Made by a program: the position numbers and the translations under genes. Source: Micrococcales bacterium (GTDB lineage: Bacteria; Actinomycetota; Actinomycetes; Actinomycetales; Cellulomonadaceae). From it: a DNA stretch of 32,669 bases. This document shows, in pieces, positions 25,267 through 32,669 of this stretch. The DNA lies in NCBI GenBank assembly GCA_009779195.1, contig WRET01000036.1:1-32669 (forward strand), given 5' to 3'. The notes under the pieces are model-generated. The model had not been told where the DNA came from and searched no databases. It saw only the letters and a list, made by a program, of their open reading frames with translations. Numbering within the stretch: the first letter of the stretch is position 1; each line of letters starts with the position of its first letter.

Positions 25267-27324
25267 ATGACGCTGGCGGTGCTCGTGGTGAACTACCGCT
25301 CCCACCACCTGCTCGAACGCCACCTGGTGCCACTGGTGGCCACACTGGACGCAGCGGTGGTCGTCGTGGACAACTACTACGACGACACCGAACGCGCCGC
25401 ACTGGTCCACCTGGGTGACGAGCACGGCTGGCAGGTGCTGACCGCACCCAACGACGGCTTCGGCGCAGGTGTGAACCTCGCGGCCGACGCTGCCATCGGT
25501 GACGGCGCCCAGGTGCTCGCTGTGCTCAACCCGGACCTGTCGATCACCGCCGAGGCCCTGGCGGCCCTGGTCGACGAGGTCCACGCGGACCCGAACACCA
25601 TCGCCGCTCCACAGCTGGTCGACGCCGGGCGCCGCAGCCGGGCTGGCGGGTTGGACTGGCGGCGCGGCACCACCGTCGCGCTCACCGGCGAACCGGACTG
25701 GTTGTCCGGGGCGTGCCTGGTCACCTCCGCGACGTTGTGGCGCACCCTTGGCGGTTTTGCCGCGGACTACGGCATGTACTGGGAAGACGTGGACCTGTGC
25801 GTGAGAGCACAACAGGCCGGGGCGCGGCTGGTGCTGCGACGCGACGTCGCAGCGGTCCATGAGGCAGGTGGTACCCAGGAGCACGCAGGCACCCGCCGTA
25901 AGTCCGACCTGTACTACCGCGCGAACTGCCGCTCCCGCCTGGTGTTCGCCGCCGCGCACCTGCGCCCGCGGGCGCGTCTGGGATGGGCCCTGCGGTCACC
26001 GGCCTACGCCCGGGCGGTGCTGCTGCGCGGAGGACGGCGCCAGATGCTGCGCTCCCCTGGCCCGCTGCTCGCCGCGACAGCCGGGACCCTGTCTGGTCTG
26101 TGGTACCTGGTACGGCACCAGGGCACGAGGCCCCTAGGGCGTGTCTCTCAACCCCCCGTGCGCCGCGACGCGCCCGGCACGCACGCTGGCGGCGTTGTCG
26201 TCGTCGGCAGCACCTCCAGTGCTGCTCTCCTCCGCCGCCTTGCCAGCGCACGCACCGGACACGCCGCGCTCGCACGGGGGGTTGAGAGACACGCCCTAGT
26301 GGTCATGCTCTCGGTGCCTGACGGGCCGCACCCCAACCCGTACGTGCCGATGCTGGTCGCTGCTGTCACCCCCGCGGTCACTGTGCGCATGTTCAGCTGG
26401 CGCGACGCGCTGGTGGGCCACTACGACGTCTTCCACGTGCAGTGGCCCGAGTCCCTCGTCGGCTGGCGTCCGTCTGTGCGGGCGGCGGCCCGCTGCCTGG
26501 CCTGCCTCGCCCTGGCCTCACGTTGGGCTCTGGCCGGCACCCCGGTGGTGCGCACCGTCCACAACCTCACCCCCCACGAACCGCAGAGCTGGTACCAGCG
26601 GGTCGCAGGACGGCTGCTGGAACGTTCGGAGGTGGCCCGGGTGCACCTGAGCGCCTCGTCGGCCGCACACGACCCGCACGTGCCCACGTACGTGATCAGG
26701 CACGGGCGGTACCGCGACTGGTTCGGCGAAACACCGCCACAACCCGCCCAGCCCGACGCCGAGGTCCCCACCATGGTCTTCTTCGGCCAGGTCCGCCCCT
26801 ACAAAGGCGTCGAAGAGCTCCTCACCGCTTTTGCTGGCCTGGACCGGCCAGCACGGCTGCGGGTGCTCGGCAAACCGCTGGACGAGCGCTACCGGGCCCA
26901 CGTCGAGTCGCTGGTCTGTGACGAACGTGTCGAGCTGGACCTGCGGTACGTCCCCGACGCCGAGCTGTGGCCAGTGTTGCACCAGGCCACGCTCGTGGTG
27001 CTGCCGTTCAGGAACGTCACCAACTCGGGGTCGCTGCTGCTGGCGCTGGACGCGGGCGTCCCGGTGGTGGTCTCTTCGTCGCCGGCGATCGAGGAGGTCG
27101 CCCACGAGGTCGGTGACCAGTGGGTACGCACGTACACAGGCGACCTGACCGCCACCGTCCTGCACGACGCGCTGACCTGGGCGATGGCACCACGTGAGGG
27201 CAGCCCTGACCTGTCGGAGCGGGACCAGGCCACGATCGGTGCGCAGTGGGTCACGCTGTACCGCGACGTGCTCGGCAGGCGTCAGCGCCGACGACGGTTC
27301 AGCGCCGGGGGCGCTGGGGGTTGA
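25267..27324 (+). CDS. GT2-GT4 glycosyltransferase fusion with a MITE-derived linker
   Basis: 685 residues. Residues 1-290 are a GT2 (GT-A) rhamnosyltransferase-like domain: LAVLVVNYRSHHLLERHLVP, then VVVVDNYYDDTE, NDGFGAGVNLAADAAIGDGA, VLAVLNPDLSI (DxD-like) and GACLVTSATLWRTLGGFAAD, with YGMYWEDVDLCVRAQQAGAR as the acceptor-side motif. Residues about 291-344 are encoded by a 158-bp inverted-repeat element plus target duplication. From about 345 on is a GT4 (GT-B) domain: MLSVPDGPHPNPYVPMLVAA, DVFHVQWPESLVGWRPS, MVFFGQVRPYKGVEELLTAF and LPFRNVTNSGSLLLALDAGV followed by PVVVSS. Removing element and duplication (162 bp) leaves the frame open, so the two domains were probably already joined. 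Alternatively the GT4 part is restarted at GTG 26299 or ATG 26305, which lack a Shine-Dalgarno. Cytoplasmic/membrane-associated glycan assembly is expected. Confidence 0.88.
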   Translation: MTLAVLVVNYRSHHLLERHLVPLVATLDAAVVVVDNYYDDTERAALVHLGDEHGWQVLTAPNDGFGAGVNLAADAAIGDGAQVLAVLNPDLSITAEALAALVDEVHADPNTIAAPQLVDAGRRSRAGGLDWRRGTTVALTGEPDWLSGACLVTSATLWRTLGGFAADYGMYWEDVDLCVRAQQAGARLVLRRDVAAVHEAGGTQEHAGTRRKSDLYYRANCRSRLVFAAAHLRPRARLGWALRSPAYARAVLLRGGRRQMLRSPGPLLAATAGTLSGLWYLVRHQGTRPLGRVSQPPVRRDAPGTHAGGVVVVGSTSSAALLRRLASARTGHAALARGVERHALVVMLSVPDGPHPNPYVPMLVAAVTPAVTVRMFSWRDALVGHYDVFHVQWPESLVGWRPSVRAAARCLACLALASRWALAGTPVVRTVHNLTPHEPQSWYQRVAGRLLERSEVARVHLSASSAAHDPHVPTYVIRHGRYRDWFGETPPQPAQPDAEVPTMVFFGQVRPYKGVEELLTAFAGLDRPARLRVLGKPLDERYRAHVESLVCDERVELDLRYVPDAELWPVLHQATLVVLPFRNVTNSGSLLLALDAGVPVVVSSSPAIEEVAHEVGDQWVRTYTGDLTATVLHDALTWAMAPREGSPDLSERDQATIGAQWVTLYRDVLGRRQRRRRFSAGGAGG
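26134..26299. mobile_element. 158-bp MITE with CTAG target duplications, inserted in the glycosyltransferase gene
   Basis: The element at 26138-26295 is flanked by CTAG at 26134-26137 and 26296-26299. Its ends GGCGTGTCTCTCAACCCCCC and the inverted copy at the right end are identical over about 25 bases. The inside is a degenerate palindrome with a central GCAGCAC/GTGCTGC hairpin (about 26210-26229). It encodes no transposase. A CTAG duplication suits the IS427 branch of the IS5 family, whose transposase would act in trans (inference). A second copy starts at 32547 in inverted orientation. Confidence 0.88.
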
Positions 27325-28774
27325 AGACCACCGGGTTCTCGGAGGTCTCTGTCACGCCCCGTGAGGTGCGCAGCGCGTCCAGCCGGGCTTGACGCCGGTC
27401 GACGTCCTCGACGGACGCGGGCCGTGAGCTGTACCCGTACGCCGAGGCGCCGGTCGCGCCGGTCTTGGTCCGGTTGAGCACCGCACCGATGACCTTGCCA
27501 CCACCGAGCCGGACACCTTCGACGGCCTGCACCACCTGCGCACGGCGTGTTTTGGTGACGTCCACGACCAGGACGACCCCGGTCGCCACACGGGAGATGG
27601 CCACGGCGTCGACCACGGGCAGCAGCGGCGGGGAGTCGATGACGACAACCTCGAAATGCTGGCTGGCCATGGCGATGAGGTCTTCGAACGAACGTGACGA
27701 CAACAGCTCGCCCGGGTTCGGCGGCACCGCCCCGGAGGCCAGCACCGTCAGGTTCGGGGCGTACTGCTGGCACAGCTCGGCGAACCGGGCACGGCCCAGC
27801 AGCACCTCTGTCAGCCCGGCGTGACCGGCCACACCCAGGTACTTGGCGACAGTGGGACGGCGCAGGTCGGCGTCGATGAGCAGCACCTGCGAACCGGCCG
27901 CAGCGAACGCCGAGGCGATGTGGGTGGCGCAGAACGACTTGCCCTCACCGGGGATCGAGGAGGAGAACACGAAGACCTGGCACTCGTCGACCCGTCCGGC
28001 CATCTGCAGGTTCGCCCGGATCCGGCGTATGTCCTCGGACTGGGGACCGTCGATATGCAGCACACGCGACTGCCCTTTGCGTTTGCCGCCGCGTGTGGCG
28101 GCGCCGCCGACCACGGACCCGAACAGCGGCACGTCGACAGTCGTCTCCAGGTCTTCTTGGGTGCGCAGACGGGTGTCGAGCATATCGCGCAGCACTGCGG
28201 CGAGCAGGCCCAGCAGCAGCCCGGCGAAGGCTGCTCCTGCCACGTTGCGCCTGGTGTTCGGGGCGCTGGGGTAGGAGGGCCGCTCGGCGCGGTTGACCAC
28301 CTGGACCACCACGGTCGGGCCGCCTTCGGTCGCCTCGGGCGACAGCTTTTCGATGGTCTGGGCGAGCTGTTCGGCCACGGCGTTGGCCAGCCGTGCGGCA
28401 GTGTCCGGGTCACCTGCGTCAGCCGAGACGTACAGCAGGACCTTGCCAGTCGGGGCGCTGACGTGGATGTGCTTGGCCAGCCGTTTCGGCGTCATACCGG
28501 TCAGCCCGAGCCGTTCGACGACCGGTTCGAGCTGGGTCGGCATCGTCGCCAGCTCTTGGAACGAGGCCATCTGGCTCTGGGTGAATTGCGAACCTTGCGC
28601 CAGGTCGGTGGCGGTGCGGCCGGTGTTCATCGACACGAACAGCGCGGCTGTGGCGGTGTAGACCTTGTCTGACCTCATCGACTGGACACCAGTGACGACA
28701 GTGACCAGGACCAATGGCACCAAGACCCACATCCAGTGCTTGCGGATGGAGCTGAGGTAATTGCGGACCGACAT
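27299..28774 (-). CDS. Wzz/BY-kinase fusion: polysaccharide chain-length regulator and tyrosine autokinase
   Basis: 491 residues. The N-terminal Wzz part runs MSVRNYLSSIRKHWMWVLVP LVLVTVVTGVQSM (TM1, about 15-32), then the extracytoplasmic domain with YTATAALFVSM and a Pro-rich RAERPSYPSAPNTRRNVAGA before TM2 (AGAAFAGLLLGLLAAVLRDM). The cytoplasmic kinase has Walker A FSSSIPGEGKSFCATHIASA (about 270-285), Walker A' QVLLIDADLRRPTVAKYLG (about 298) and Walker B VVVIDSPPLLPVVDA (about 375). The C-terminus has only SAYGYSS as tyrosine cluster. BY-kinases set polymer length and control export through cycling autophosphorylation. The 3' end overlaps the glycosyltransferase gene by 26 bases, tail to tail. 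The start has GGAGACGT upstream. Confidence 0.95.
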   Translation of the reverse strand: MSVRNYLSSIRKHWMWVLVPLVLVTVVTGVQSMRSDKVYTATAALFVSMNTGRTATDLAQGSQFTQSQMASFQELATMPTQLEPVVERLGLTGMTPKRLAKHIHVSAPTGKVLLYVSADAGDPDTAARLANAVAEQLAQTIEKLSPEATEGGPTVVVQVVNRAERPSYPSAPNTRRNVAGAAFAGLLLGLLAAVLRDMLDTRLRTQEDLETTVDVPLFGSVVGGAATRGGKRKGQSRVLHIDGPQSEDIRRIRANLQMAGRVDECQVFVFSSSIPGEGKSFCATHIASAFAAAGSQVLLIDADLRRPTVAKYLGVAGHAGLTEVLLGRARFAELCQQYAPNLTVLASGAVPPNPGELLSSRSFEDLIAMASQHFEVVVIDSPPLLPVVDAVAISRVATGVVLVVDVTKTRRAQVVQAVEGVRLGGGKVIGAVLNRTKTGATGASAYGYSSRPASVEDVDRRQARLDALRTSRGVTETSENPVVFNPQRPRR

Positions 28775-28819
28775 ACGTCTCCTGTCTTCTTTCGCGATTG
28801 TCCCACGGCACCGACGGGC

Positions 28820-30115
28820 CTACCTGTGCCTACCGGGCGGCTCACCCGCCCGGGGCACCAGCACAGCTCTTGCCTGGTCATCAAAATCTGGTCCGGCTTC
28901 GTCACCGTCCGGCACGCTCGGCGGTCCGCGGCGGGAGCCGGCCTGTGTGCGCTGGGCCACCAGGTCGGAGACACCGAGCCCGACCGCGAACCAGAAGAAC
29001 GCGGTGAACTGGGTGATGAACGCCACTGACGTCAGCCCGGGCAGCATCACCACAGCCGCGATGAGCCCGGGGTTGGGGCGACGCACCGCCAGCACCACCG
29101 CCGCCGCAGCGCACACCAGCAGCAACCCCAGCGGCAGCAGCCCGACGCGGATCCCGGTGACCAACAGCTCGTTGTCGATGGACGCCAGCTGGACGTCCGG
29201 GGAGGTCGCCTCCCCGAACAGGGCGAGCTTGGGGACCAGGCTCAGCAAGAACACCCGGTAGTTCCCGCTGTCGGACACCTCCGCGCTGCCGTCGTCGAAC
29301 ACCTGCATGACTGTGGGTACCAGGACCGCCGCGACGACAGCGCCGACAACCAGGACCGTCCACCTGACCCGAGCCGGCATCTGGGTGCGCAGCAAGACGA
29401 ACGACGCGGCGAACGCCATGATCGTGGTGAGCATCCCGATCCGGCTGAAGGTCAGCATCGCGGCGACAGAGACACCAGCCAGGGTCGCCACACGGACCAA
29501 CGGCCGCCACCGGCTGGCCCACACCATCGGCACGGACATTCCCAGCACCGCGCCCAAGGCGATGGAGTGCCCGAACGCACCTTCGGCACGCACCCGCCCG
29601 CCGCGGTACTGCAACCGCTCCCACGGGTCACCTGTCGCGAAAAAGTTGTTGAAGAAATTGTCGTTCGTCACCGACTCGACCAAGGCCAGCACCGCGACCA
29701 CGGCGATGAGCACAGCGACCGCGTCATACACCGTCTGCGCGCTGGTGCGCGTCGCCAAGGTCCGGGCGACCAGGTACGGCAGCACCCACCACCCGAGCAA
29801 CCAGTACAACGTGTTCGCGGAGACCATGCCCGCCACCCCTGCGACGACGACGACTGCGGCATAGCCCAGCAGCACCACGTCGAACGTGGCCGGCCGCACC
29901 GCATCCAGCCCGAACAGCCCGACGACCACCCCCAGCCCGACCACCATGACCGCCGGCCGCGAGTCCACCGGGCCCAGCGGCACCACCGTCCATGCGGGTA
30001 CCAGCATCAACACAGCCAGGTAACCGAACACGGCGGACGTGGGCCACCGACGGGCGACGAGCACACCCCAGCCAACGATGCCGAGCAACAAACAAACCAG
30101 GACCAGGCTGTCCAC
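28820..30115 (-). CDS. O-antigen ligase/polymerase-like membrane protein
   Basis: 431 residues from GTG 30115 (VDSLVLVCLLLGIVGWGVLV), with AGGAAGG 11 bases upstream. An in-frame reading to 30169 would start with a basic stretch and no Shine-Dalgarno. About ten to twelve hydrophobic helices are visible. EGAFGHSIALGAVLGMSVPM (central) and VAAMLTFSRIGMLTTIMAFA (the TxSR loop) are signatures of the Wzy/WaaL O-antigen ligase family. SIDNELLVTGIRVGLLPLGL is the usual distal segment. The C-terminal 45 residues are charged and cytoplasmic. Likely role: polymerising lipid-linked repeats on the outer face, with the BY-kinase next to it controlling length. Polymerase versus ligase cannot be told from sequence. 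Confidence 0.88.
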   Translation of the reverse strand: MDSLVLVCLLLGIVGWGVLVARRWPTSAVFGYLAVLMLVPAWTVVPLGPVDSRPAVMVVGLGVVVGLFGLDAVRPATFDVVLLGYAAVVVVAGVAGMVSANTLYWLLGWWVLPYLVARTLATRTSAQTVYDAVAVLIAVVAVLALVESVTNDNFFNNFFATGDPWERLQYRGGRVRAEGAFGHSIALGAVLGMSVPMVWASRWRPLVRVATLAGVSVAAMLTFSRIGMLTTIMAFAASFVLLRTQMPARVRWTVLVVGAVVAAVLVPTVMQVFDDGSAEVSDSGNYRVFLLSLVPKLALFGEATSPDVQLASIDNELLVTGIRVGLLPLGLLLVCAAAAVVLAVRRPNPGLIAAVVMLPGLTSVAFITQFTAFFWFAVGLGVSDLVAQRTQAGSRRGPPSVPDGDEAGPDFDDQARAVLVPRAGEPPGRHR

Positions 30116-30222
30116 TGGCGCTGCCGCCTTCCTGTGCCTCTGGATGGAGAGGATACCGGAGCGTCGCACGTGCAGCTGGACGGCTCACCCTGGTGCCAGC
30201 CGTTTTCGACGTGGGAAGAAGG

Positions 30223-30888
30223 TCAGCCCTTGTCTTTTGCGAGCTGTTCGGGGACCGTCGCGTTGATGACGAAAGTGCTCGGGCCGAGGATCACCTGGAC
30301 CGCCACCGCTGTTCCCTTCGCGTTGGGGGCGGCAAAGACGGCCGTGCGTTCGGCGGAGTGCCCCGGGGCGAGCGTGTCGGACGTGAACGGCGAATTGTGC
30401 CCGTCGAGGACCGCCGACACACCGGGCATTCCCTCCGGACCGGCGTAGAGGTTCATATCCGCAGCCAGGCTGACATCGCCGTCCGAGACGTTGGTCACCA
30501 CGATGGTCACCGCCAGACCAGGACCAGAAGGCTCGCCACGTTCGTACGCCTGGGTGGTGATCGGCCGCAACGAGACCAGCTGGACCGTCACGGTGCCGTC
30601 TGTGGCGCCCTCGTCGGGGCCGGAGGTGATCGTCGACTCGCCCAGCTGCGGCGCTGGCGGCGCCTGCTCCGGCGACGGACCGGGTTCGACGGTCTCGACC
30701 GGGATCGGCGTCGGGCGGGCCAGCTCGTCAAAACCGTCGGTCGGTGACGGCGACAGGTCCGCTGTGGGCGACTCACCACCTGTGGTCAGGGCAAACACCG
30801 CGACCACAACGATGGCGACCACGACCGCACCGATCCCGAACCACACGATGCGGGGGGTATGACGCCACCGGGCGGGCCAGCTCGACAC
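30223..30888 (-). CDS. Membrane-anchored extracytoplasmic protein of unknown function
   Basis: 221 residues from GTG 30888, with AAAGGA 8 bases upstream. The N-terminal cytoplasmic stub MSSWPARWRHTPRIVWFG is followed by one membrane helix (IGAVVVAIVVVAVFALTTGG, about 19-38). A Pro/Glu/Ser/Thr-rich linker (about 40-90) follows, then a beta-rich domain (DGTVTVQLVSLRPITTQAYE, GPGLAVTIVVTNVSDGDVSL, FTSDTLAPGHSAERTAVFAA) that resembles the immunoglobulin-like DUF4352/TELO-type fold of surface proteins. No catalytic motif. It lies upstream of the polymerase gene on the same strand, 107 bases away, and divergent from the flippase. It may help assembly or anchoring of the glycan, which is inference from neighbours. 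Confidence 0.75.
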   Translation of the reverse strand: MSSWPARWRHTPRIVWFGIGAVVVAIVVVAVFALTTGGESPTADLSPSPTDGFDELARPTPIPVETVEPGPSPEQAPPAPQLGESTITSGPDEGATDGTVTVQLVSLRPITTQAYERGEPSGPGLAVTIVVTNVSDGDVSLAADMNLYAGPEGMPGVSAVLDGHNSPFTSDTLAPGHSAERTAVFAAPNAKGTAVAVQVILGPSTFVINATVPEQLAKDKG

Positions 30889-30995
30889 AGGTTCGTCCTT
30901 TCGCCTGGACCCTGACGTGGCAAGTGTAGGGCTTCGTCGATCTGCCAGTCACGACAACCCCTCGTTCTGCCCAGCCGGGCCCCTGGGACGCGCCA

Positions 30996-31037
30996 TAGAC
31001 TCGCACCATGGCGCGCTCCTCGCGACGGCTGCAGTGA
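30996..31037 (+). promoter_or_regulatory. Possible leaderless uORF with its promoter ahead of the flippase gene
   Basis: TAGACT (30996-31001) lies 6 bases before ATG 31008, which opens a 9-codon frame (MARSSRRLQ). Its TGA at 31035-31037 overlaps the GTG (31034) of the flippase. The flippase GTG has no Shine-Dalgarno, so translation could depend on reinitiation from this uORF. No -35 box is evident. Confidence 0.4.
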
Positions 31038-32515
31038 CTGCAGAAGGGTTGACACCCGACACCCTGGGCCGCAGGGCCGCCCAGGGCGCAGCGTCGACCG
31101 GTGCGGGACTGGTGACCCGGATCGGGTTGCAGGTGGTGACGGTCGTCGTGCTGGGCCGGCTGCTCAGCCCGGCGGAGTACGGCCTCATCGCCATGGTCTT
31201 GGCGGTTATCGGGGTGGGCGAGCTGCTGCGCGACTCAGGGCTCGGCTCGGCTGCGATCCAGGCCCCGACGCTGTCGGCGCGGCAACGGTCCAACCTGTTC
31301 TGGTCCAACACGGCGATCGGGCTGGCTGTGGCGCTGGTGGTGCTGGCAGGCGCCCCGCTGGTCGCCGCGGCGTACGACCAACCCCAGCTGACCACGATCA
31401 CCCGGGTGCTCGCGGTGACCTTCTGGCTCAACGCCATGATGACCCAGTACCGGGCGAGCCTGCTGCGGGCGATGCGCTTCGGTGCTGTGGCCACCATCGA
31501 CGTGCTGGCCCCCGCGTCGGCGCTCGTCGTGGCGGTCGTGGCGGCGGTGGCGGGAGCCGGGTACTGGGCGTTGGTGGCCCAGCAGCTGACGCAGTCGGCC
31601 GTCGCCCTCGTGGCGTTCGCCGTGGCAGGCCGGTGGTTGCCCTCACCCAGGTGGCACCGCGGCCAGCAGATGCGCCAGTTCTTCACCTTCGGCATCTTCC
31701 TGCTCGGGTCCCAGCTCGTGGGCTACGTGGCGAACAACATCGACGCGTTCATCATCGGCCGACGGTTCGGGGCGGCTGACACCGGGCTGTACAACAGGGC
31801 TTTCCAGCTGTTGATGAACCCGCTGAACCAGGTCCGCACCCCGTCGACCACGGTGGCCCTGCCGGTGCTGTCACGTGCGGGCCGCACCGCACAGTTCGAC
31901 CGTATCGTGCGCACCGGGCAGCTGGTGCTGGGCTACCCGGTGGCTGTCGCGCTGGGGATCGTCGTAGGGACCGCGTACCCGCTGGTCGCGGTGATGCTCG
32001 GGGGGCAGTGGACAGGGGTGCCACCGGTGCTGCGGCTGCTGGCAGTGGCCGGGGTGATGCAGACCATGGCCTACGTCGGGTACTGGGTGTACCTGTCGCG
32101 GGGGTTGACACGCCAGCTCATGGCGTACACGACCGTGACGGCTGTGCTCAAGATCACCTTGGTCCTCGTCGGGTCGACGTGGGGACCTGTCGGTGTCGCT
32201 GGTGGGTACGCCCTGGCCGCGACGCTGGAGTGGCCAGCGTCGTTGTGGTGGCTGTCACGGATCACACCGATACCCACCCGCGCCCTGTACGGCGGTGCCG
32301 GGCGGATCCTGGCCGTGGGCACCTGCACCGGGGCCGGGGCGACGGGGGCGGTGTGGGCGGCCGCGGCCTGGCCGTCGCTGGTCCAGGTGCTCGTCGGAGC
32401 CCTGGCAGGTGCCCTGGTCGCCGCTGCGACGACCACAGTGCCCCGTGTCCGCCGAGACCTGGGCGAGCTCGTCCACGCGCTGCGGGCCGCCCTGGGACGC
32501 CGCCAACGCCCGTGA
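31034..32515 (+). CDS. Wzx-type polysaccharide flippase (MOP superfamily)
   Basis: 493 residues from GTG 31034 (VTAEGLTPDTLGRRAAQGAA). An in-frame reading to 30917 would be non-conserved and lies over the promoter. The sequence is highly hydrophobic with about 12-14 helices. STGAGLVTRIGLQVVTVVVL GRLLSPAEYGL at the start and MRQFFTFGIFLLGSQLVGYV ANNIDAFIIGRRFGAADTGL YNRA in the middle are the hallmarks of Polysacc_synt/Wzx-like exporters (RfbX type; lipopolysaccharide biosynthesis protein). LLMNPLNQVRTPSTTVALPV LSRAG and GGQWTGVPPVLRLLA are further conserved parts. It should flip lipid-linked repeats across the membrane before the polymerase acts. The next gene lies beyond a MITE copy at 32547. 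Confidence 0.93.
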   Translation: MTAEGLTPDTLGRRAAQGAASTGAGLVTRIGLQVVTVVVLGRLLSPAEYGLIAMVLAVIGVGELLRDSGLGSAAIQAPTLSARQRSNLFWSNTAIGLAVALVVLAGAPLVAAAYDQPQLTTITRVLAVTFWLNAMMTQYRASLLRAMRFGAVATIDVLAPASALVVAVVAAVAGAGYWALVAQQLTQSAVALVAFAVAGRWLPSPRWHRGQQMRQFFTFGIFLLGSQLVGYVANNIDAFIIGRRFGAADTGLYNRAFQLLMNPLNQVRTPSTTVALPVLSRAGRTAQFDRIVRTGQLVLGYPVAVALGIVVGTAYPLVAVMLGGQWTGVPPVLRLLAVAGVMQTMAYVGYWVYLSRGLTRQLMAYTTVTAVLKITLVLVGSTWGPVGVAGGYALAATLEWPASLWWLSRITPIPTRALYGGAGRILAVGTCTGAGATGAVWAAAAWPSLVQVLVGALAGALVAAATTTVPRVRRDLGELVHALRAALGRRQRP

Positions 32516-32546
32516 CGGCCAGTGGCCTGCGCCGAGTTCTCTGGCA

Positions 32547-32669
32547 CTAGGGCGTGTCTCTTAACCCCCCGTGCGAGCGTGGCGTGTCCGGTGCGTGCGC
32601 TGGCAAGGCGGAGGAGGAGAGCAGCACTGGAGGTGCTGCCGACGACGACAACGCCGCCAGCGTGCGTGC
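32547..32669. mobile_element. Second MITE copy, cut by the window end
   Basis: CTAG (32547-32550) is followed by GGCGTGTCTCTTAACCCCCC and 99 further bases. Across the 119 bases present this matches the inverted element of 26138-26295 with about three substitutions (for example TCTT for TCTC, and GCGTGG for GCGCGG). The distal inverted repeat and second CTAG lie beyond the window. It sits 32 bases after the flippase stop codon and is therefore intergenic. Confidence 0.85.

Overview
The window is GC-rich DNA from a flagellated Gram-positive actinobacterium. The third codon positions are strongly G/C, and there is an actinobacterial-type single flagellar operon, an actinobacterial Mfd, and an envelope-polysaccharide locus with a Wzz/BY-kinase fusion. 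Several genes also show the TANNNT-N6-ATG spacing of leaderless transcripts, which is common in this phylum. A motile Micrococcales genus (Cellulomonas/Sanguibacter type) is my best guess, from gene order and protein style only.

Layout. (1) 1-880, plus strand: the end of an ImmA/IrrE-type metallopeptidase gene, then a PIN-domain gene; together they form a toxin-antitoxin-like pair. (2) 1064-10961, minus strand: one tight flagellar operon in the order flgB-flgC-fliE-fliF-fliG-fliH-fliI-fliJ-(M15 peptidase)-fliK-flgD-flgE. Most genes overlap by 1-17 bases, and the operon ends at a strong hairpin (1007-1043). It covers the proximal rod, MS ring, rotor, export ATPase complex, a wall hydrolase, the hook-length ruler, hook cap and hook. 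The window ends the operon at flgE; mot and fliL-R/flh genes are not here. (3) About 10962-17300: an accessory island. It starts with a long C-rich non-coding stretch carrying G-quadruplex motifs and a perfect 29-bp-stem hairpin. It continues with an AlbA_2/ATPase-type regulator with its own iterated operator, remnants of a PIN toxin and of a DUF4143 ATPase, an intact vapBC pair with a 36-bp perfect palindrome as operator, a possibly structured RNA with a tRNA-like fold ahead of an orphan gene, and a relB-like antitoxin followed by a frame-damaged ParE/RelE toxin. (4) 17283-24704: a PD-(D/E)XK/AAA-like protein (DUF1703 type), a small Pro/Tyr-rich membrane protein, mfd, two unknown genes, and a 95-bp nearly perfect palindromic repeat. 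(5) 24705-32515: an extracellular polysaccharide or wall-glycopolymer locus. It has a TagD-like cytidylyltransferase, a GT2-GT4 glycosyltransferase fusion, a Wzz/BY-kinase chain-length regulator, an O-antigen-polymerase-like protein, a membrane-anchored extracytoplasmic protein and a Wzx-type flippase. Together these would activate a precursor, build a lipid-linked repeat, flip it and polymerise it.

The most interesting observations are these. A 158-bp MITE flanked by CTAG duplications sits inside the GT2-GT4 gene in frame, adding a 54-residue linker; a second copy runs off the right end of the window. The 15.4-16.7 kb RNA-like region plus orphan gene is the best candidate here for an undescribed system, although the evidence is only structural. 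The regulator at 11893 has five TTAGTGACAT-like boxes woven into a leaderless promoter. The 15-bp tandem repeat inside the hook-length ruler gene fliK could change hook length in 5-residue steps.
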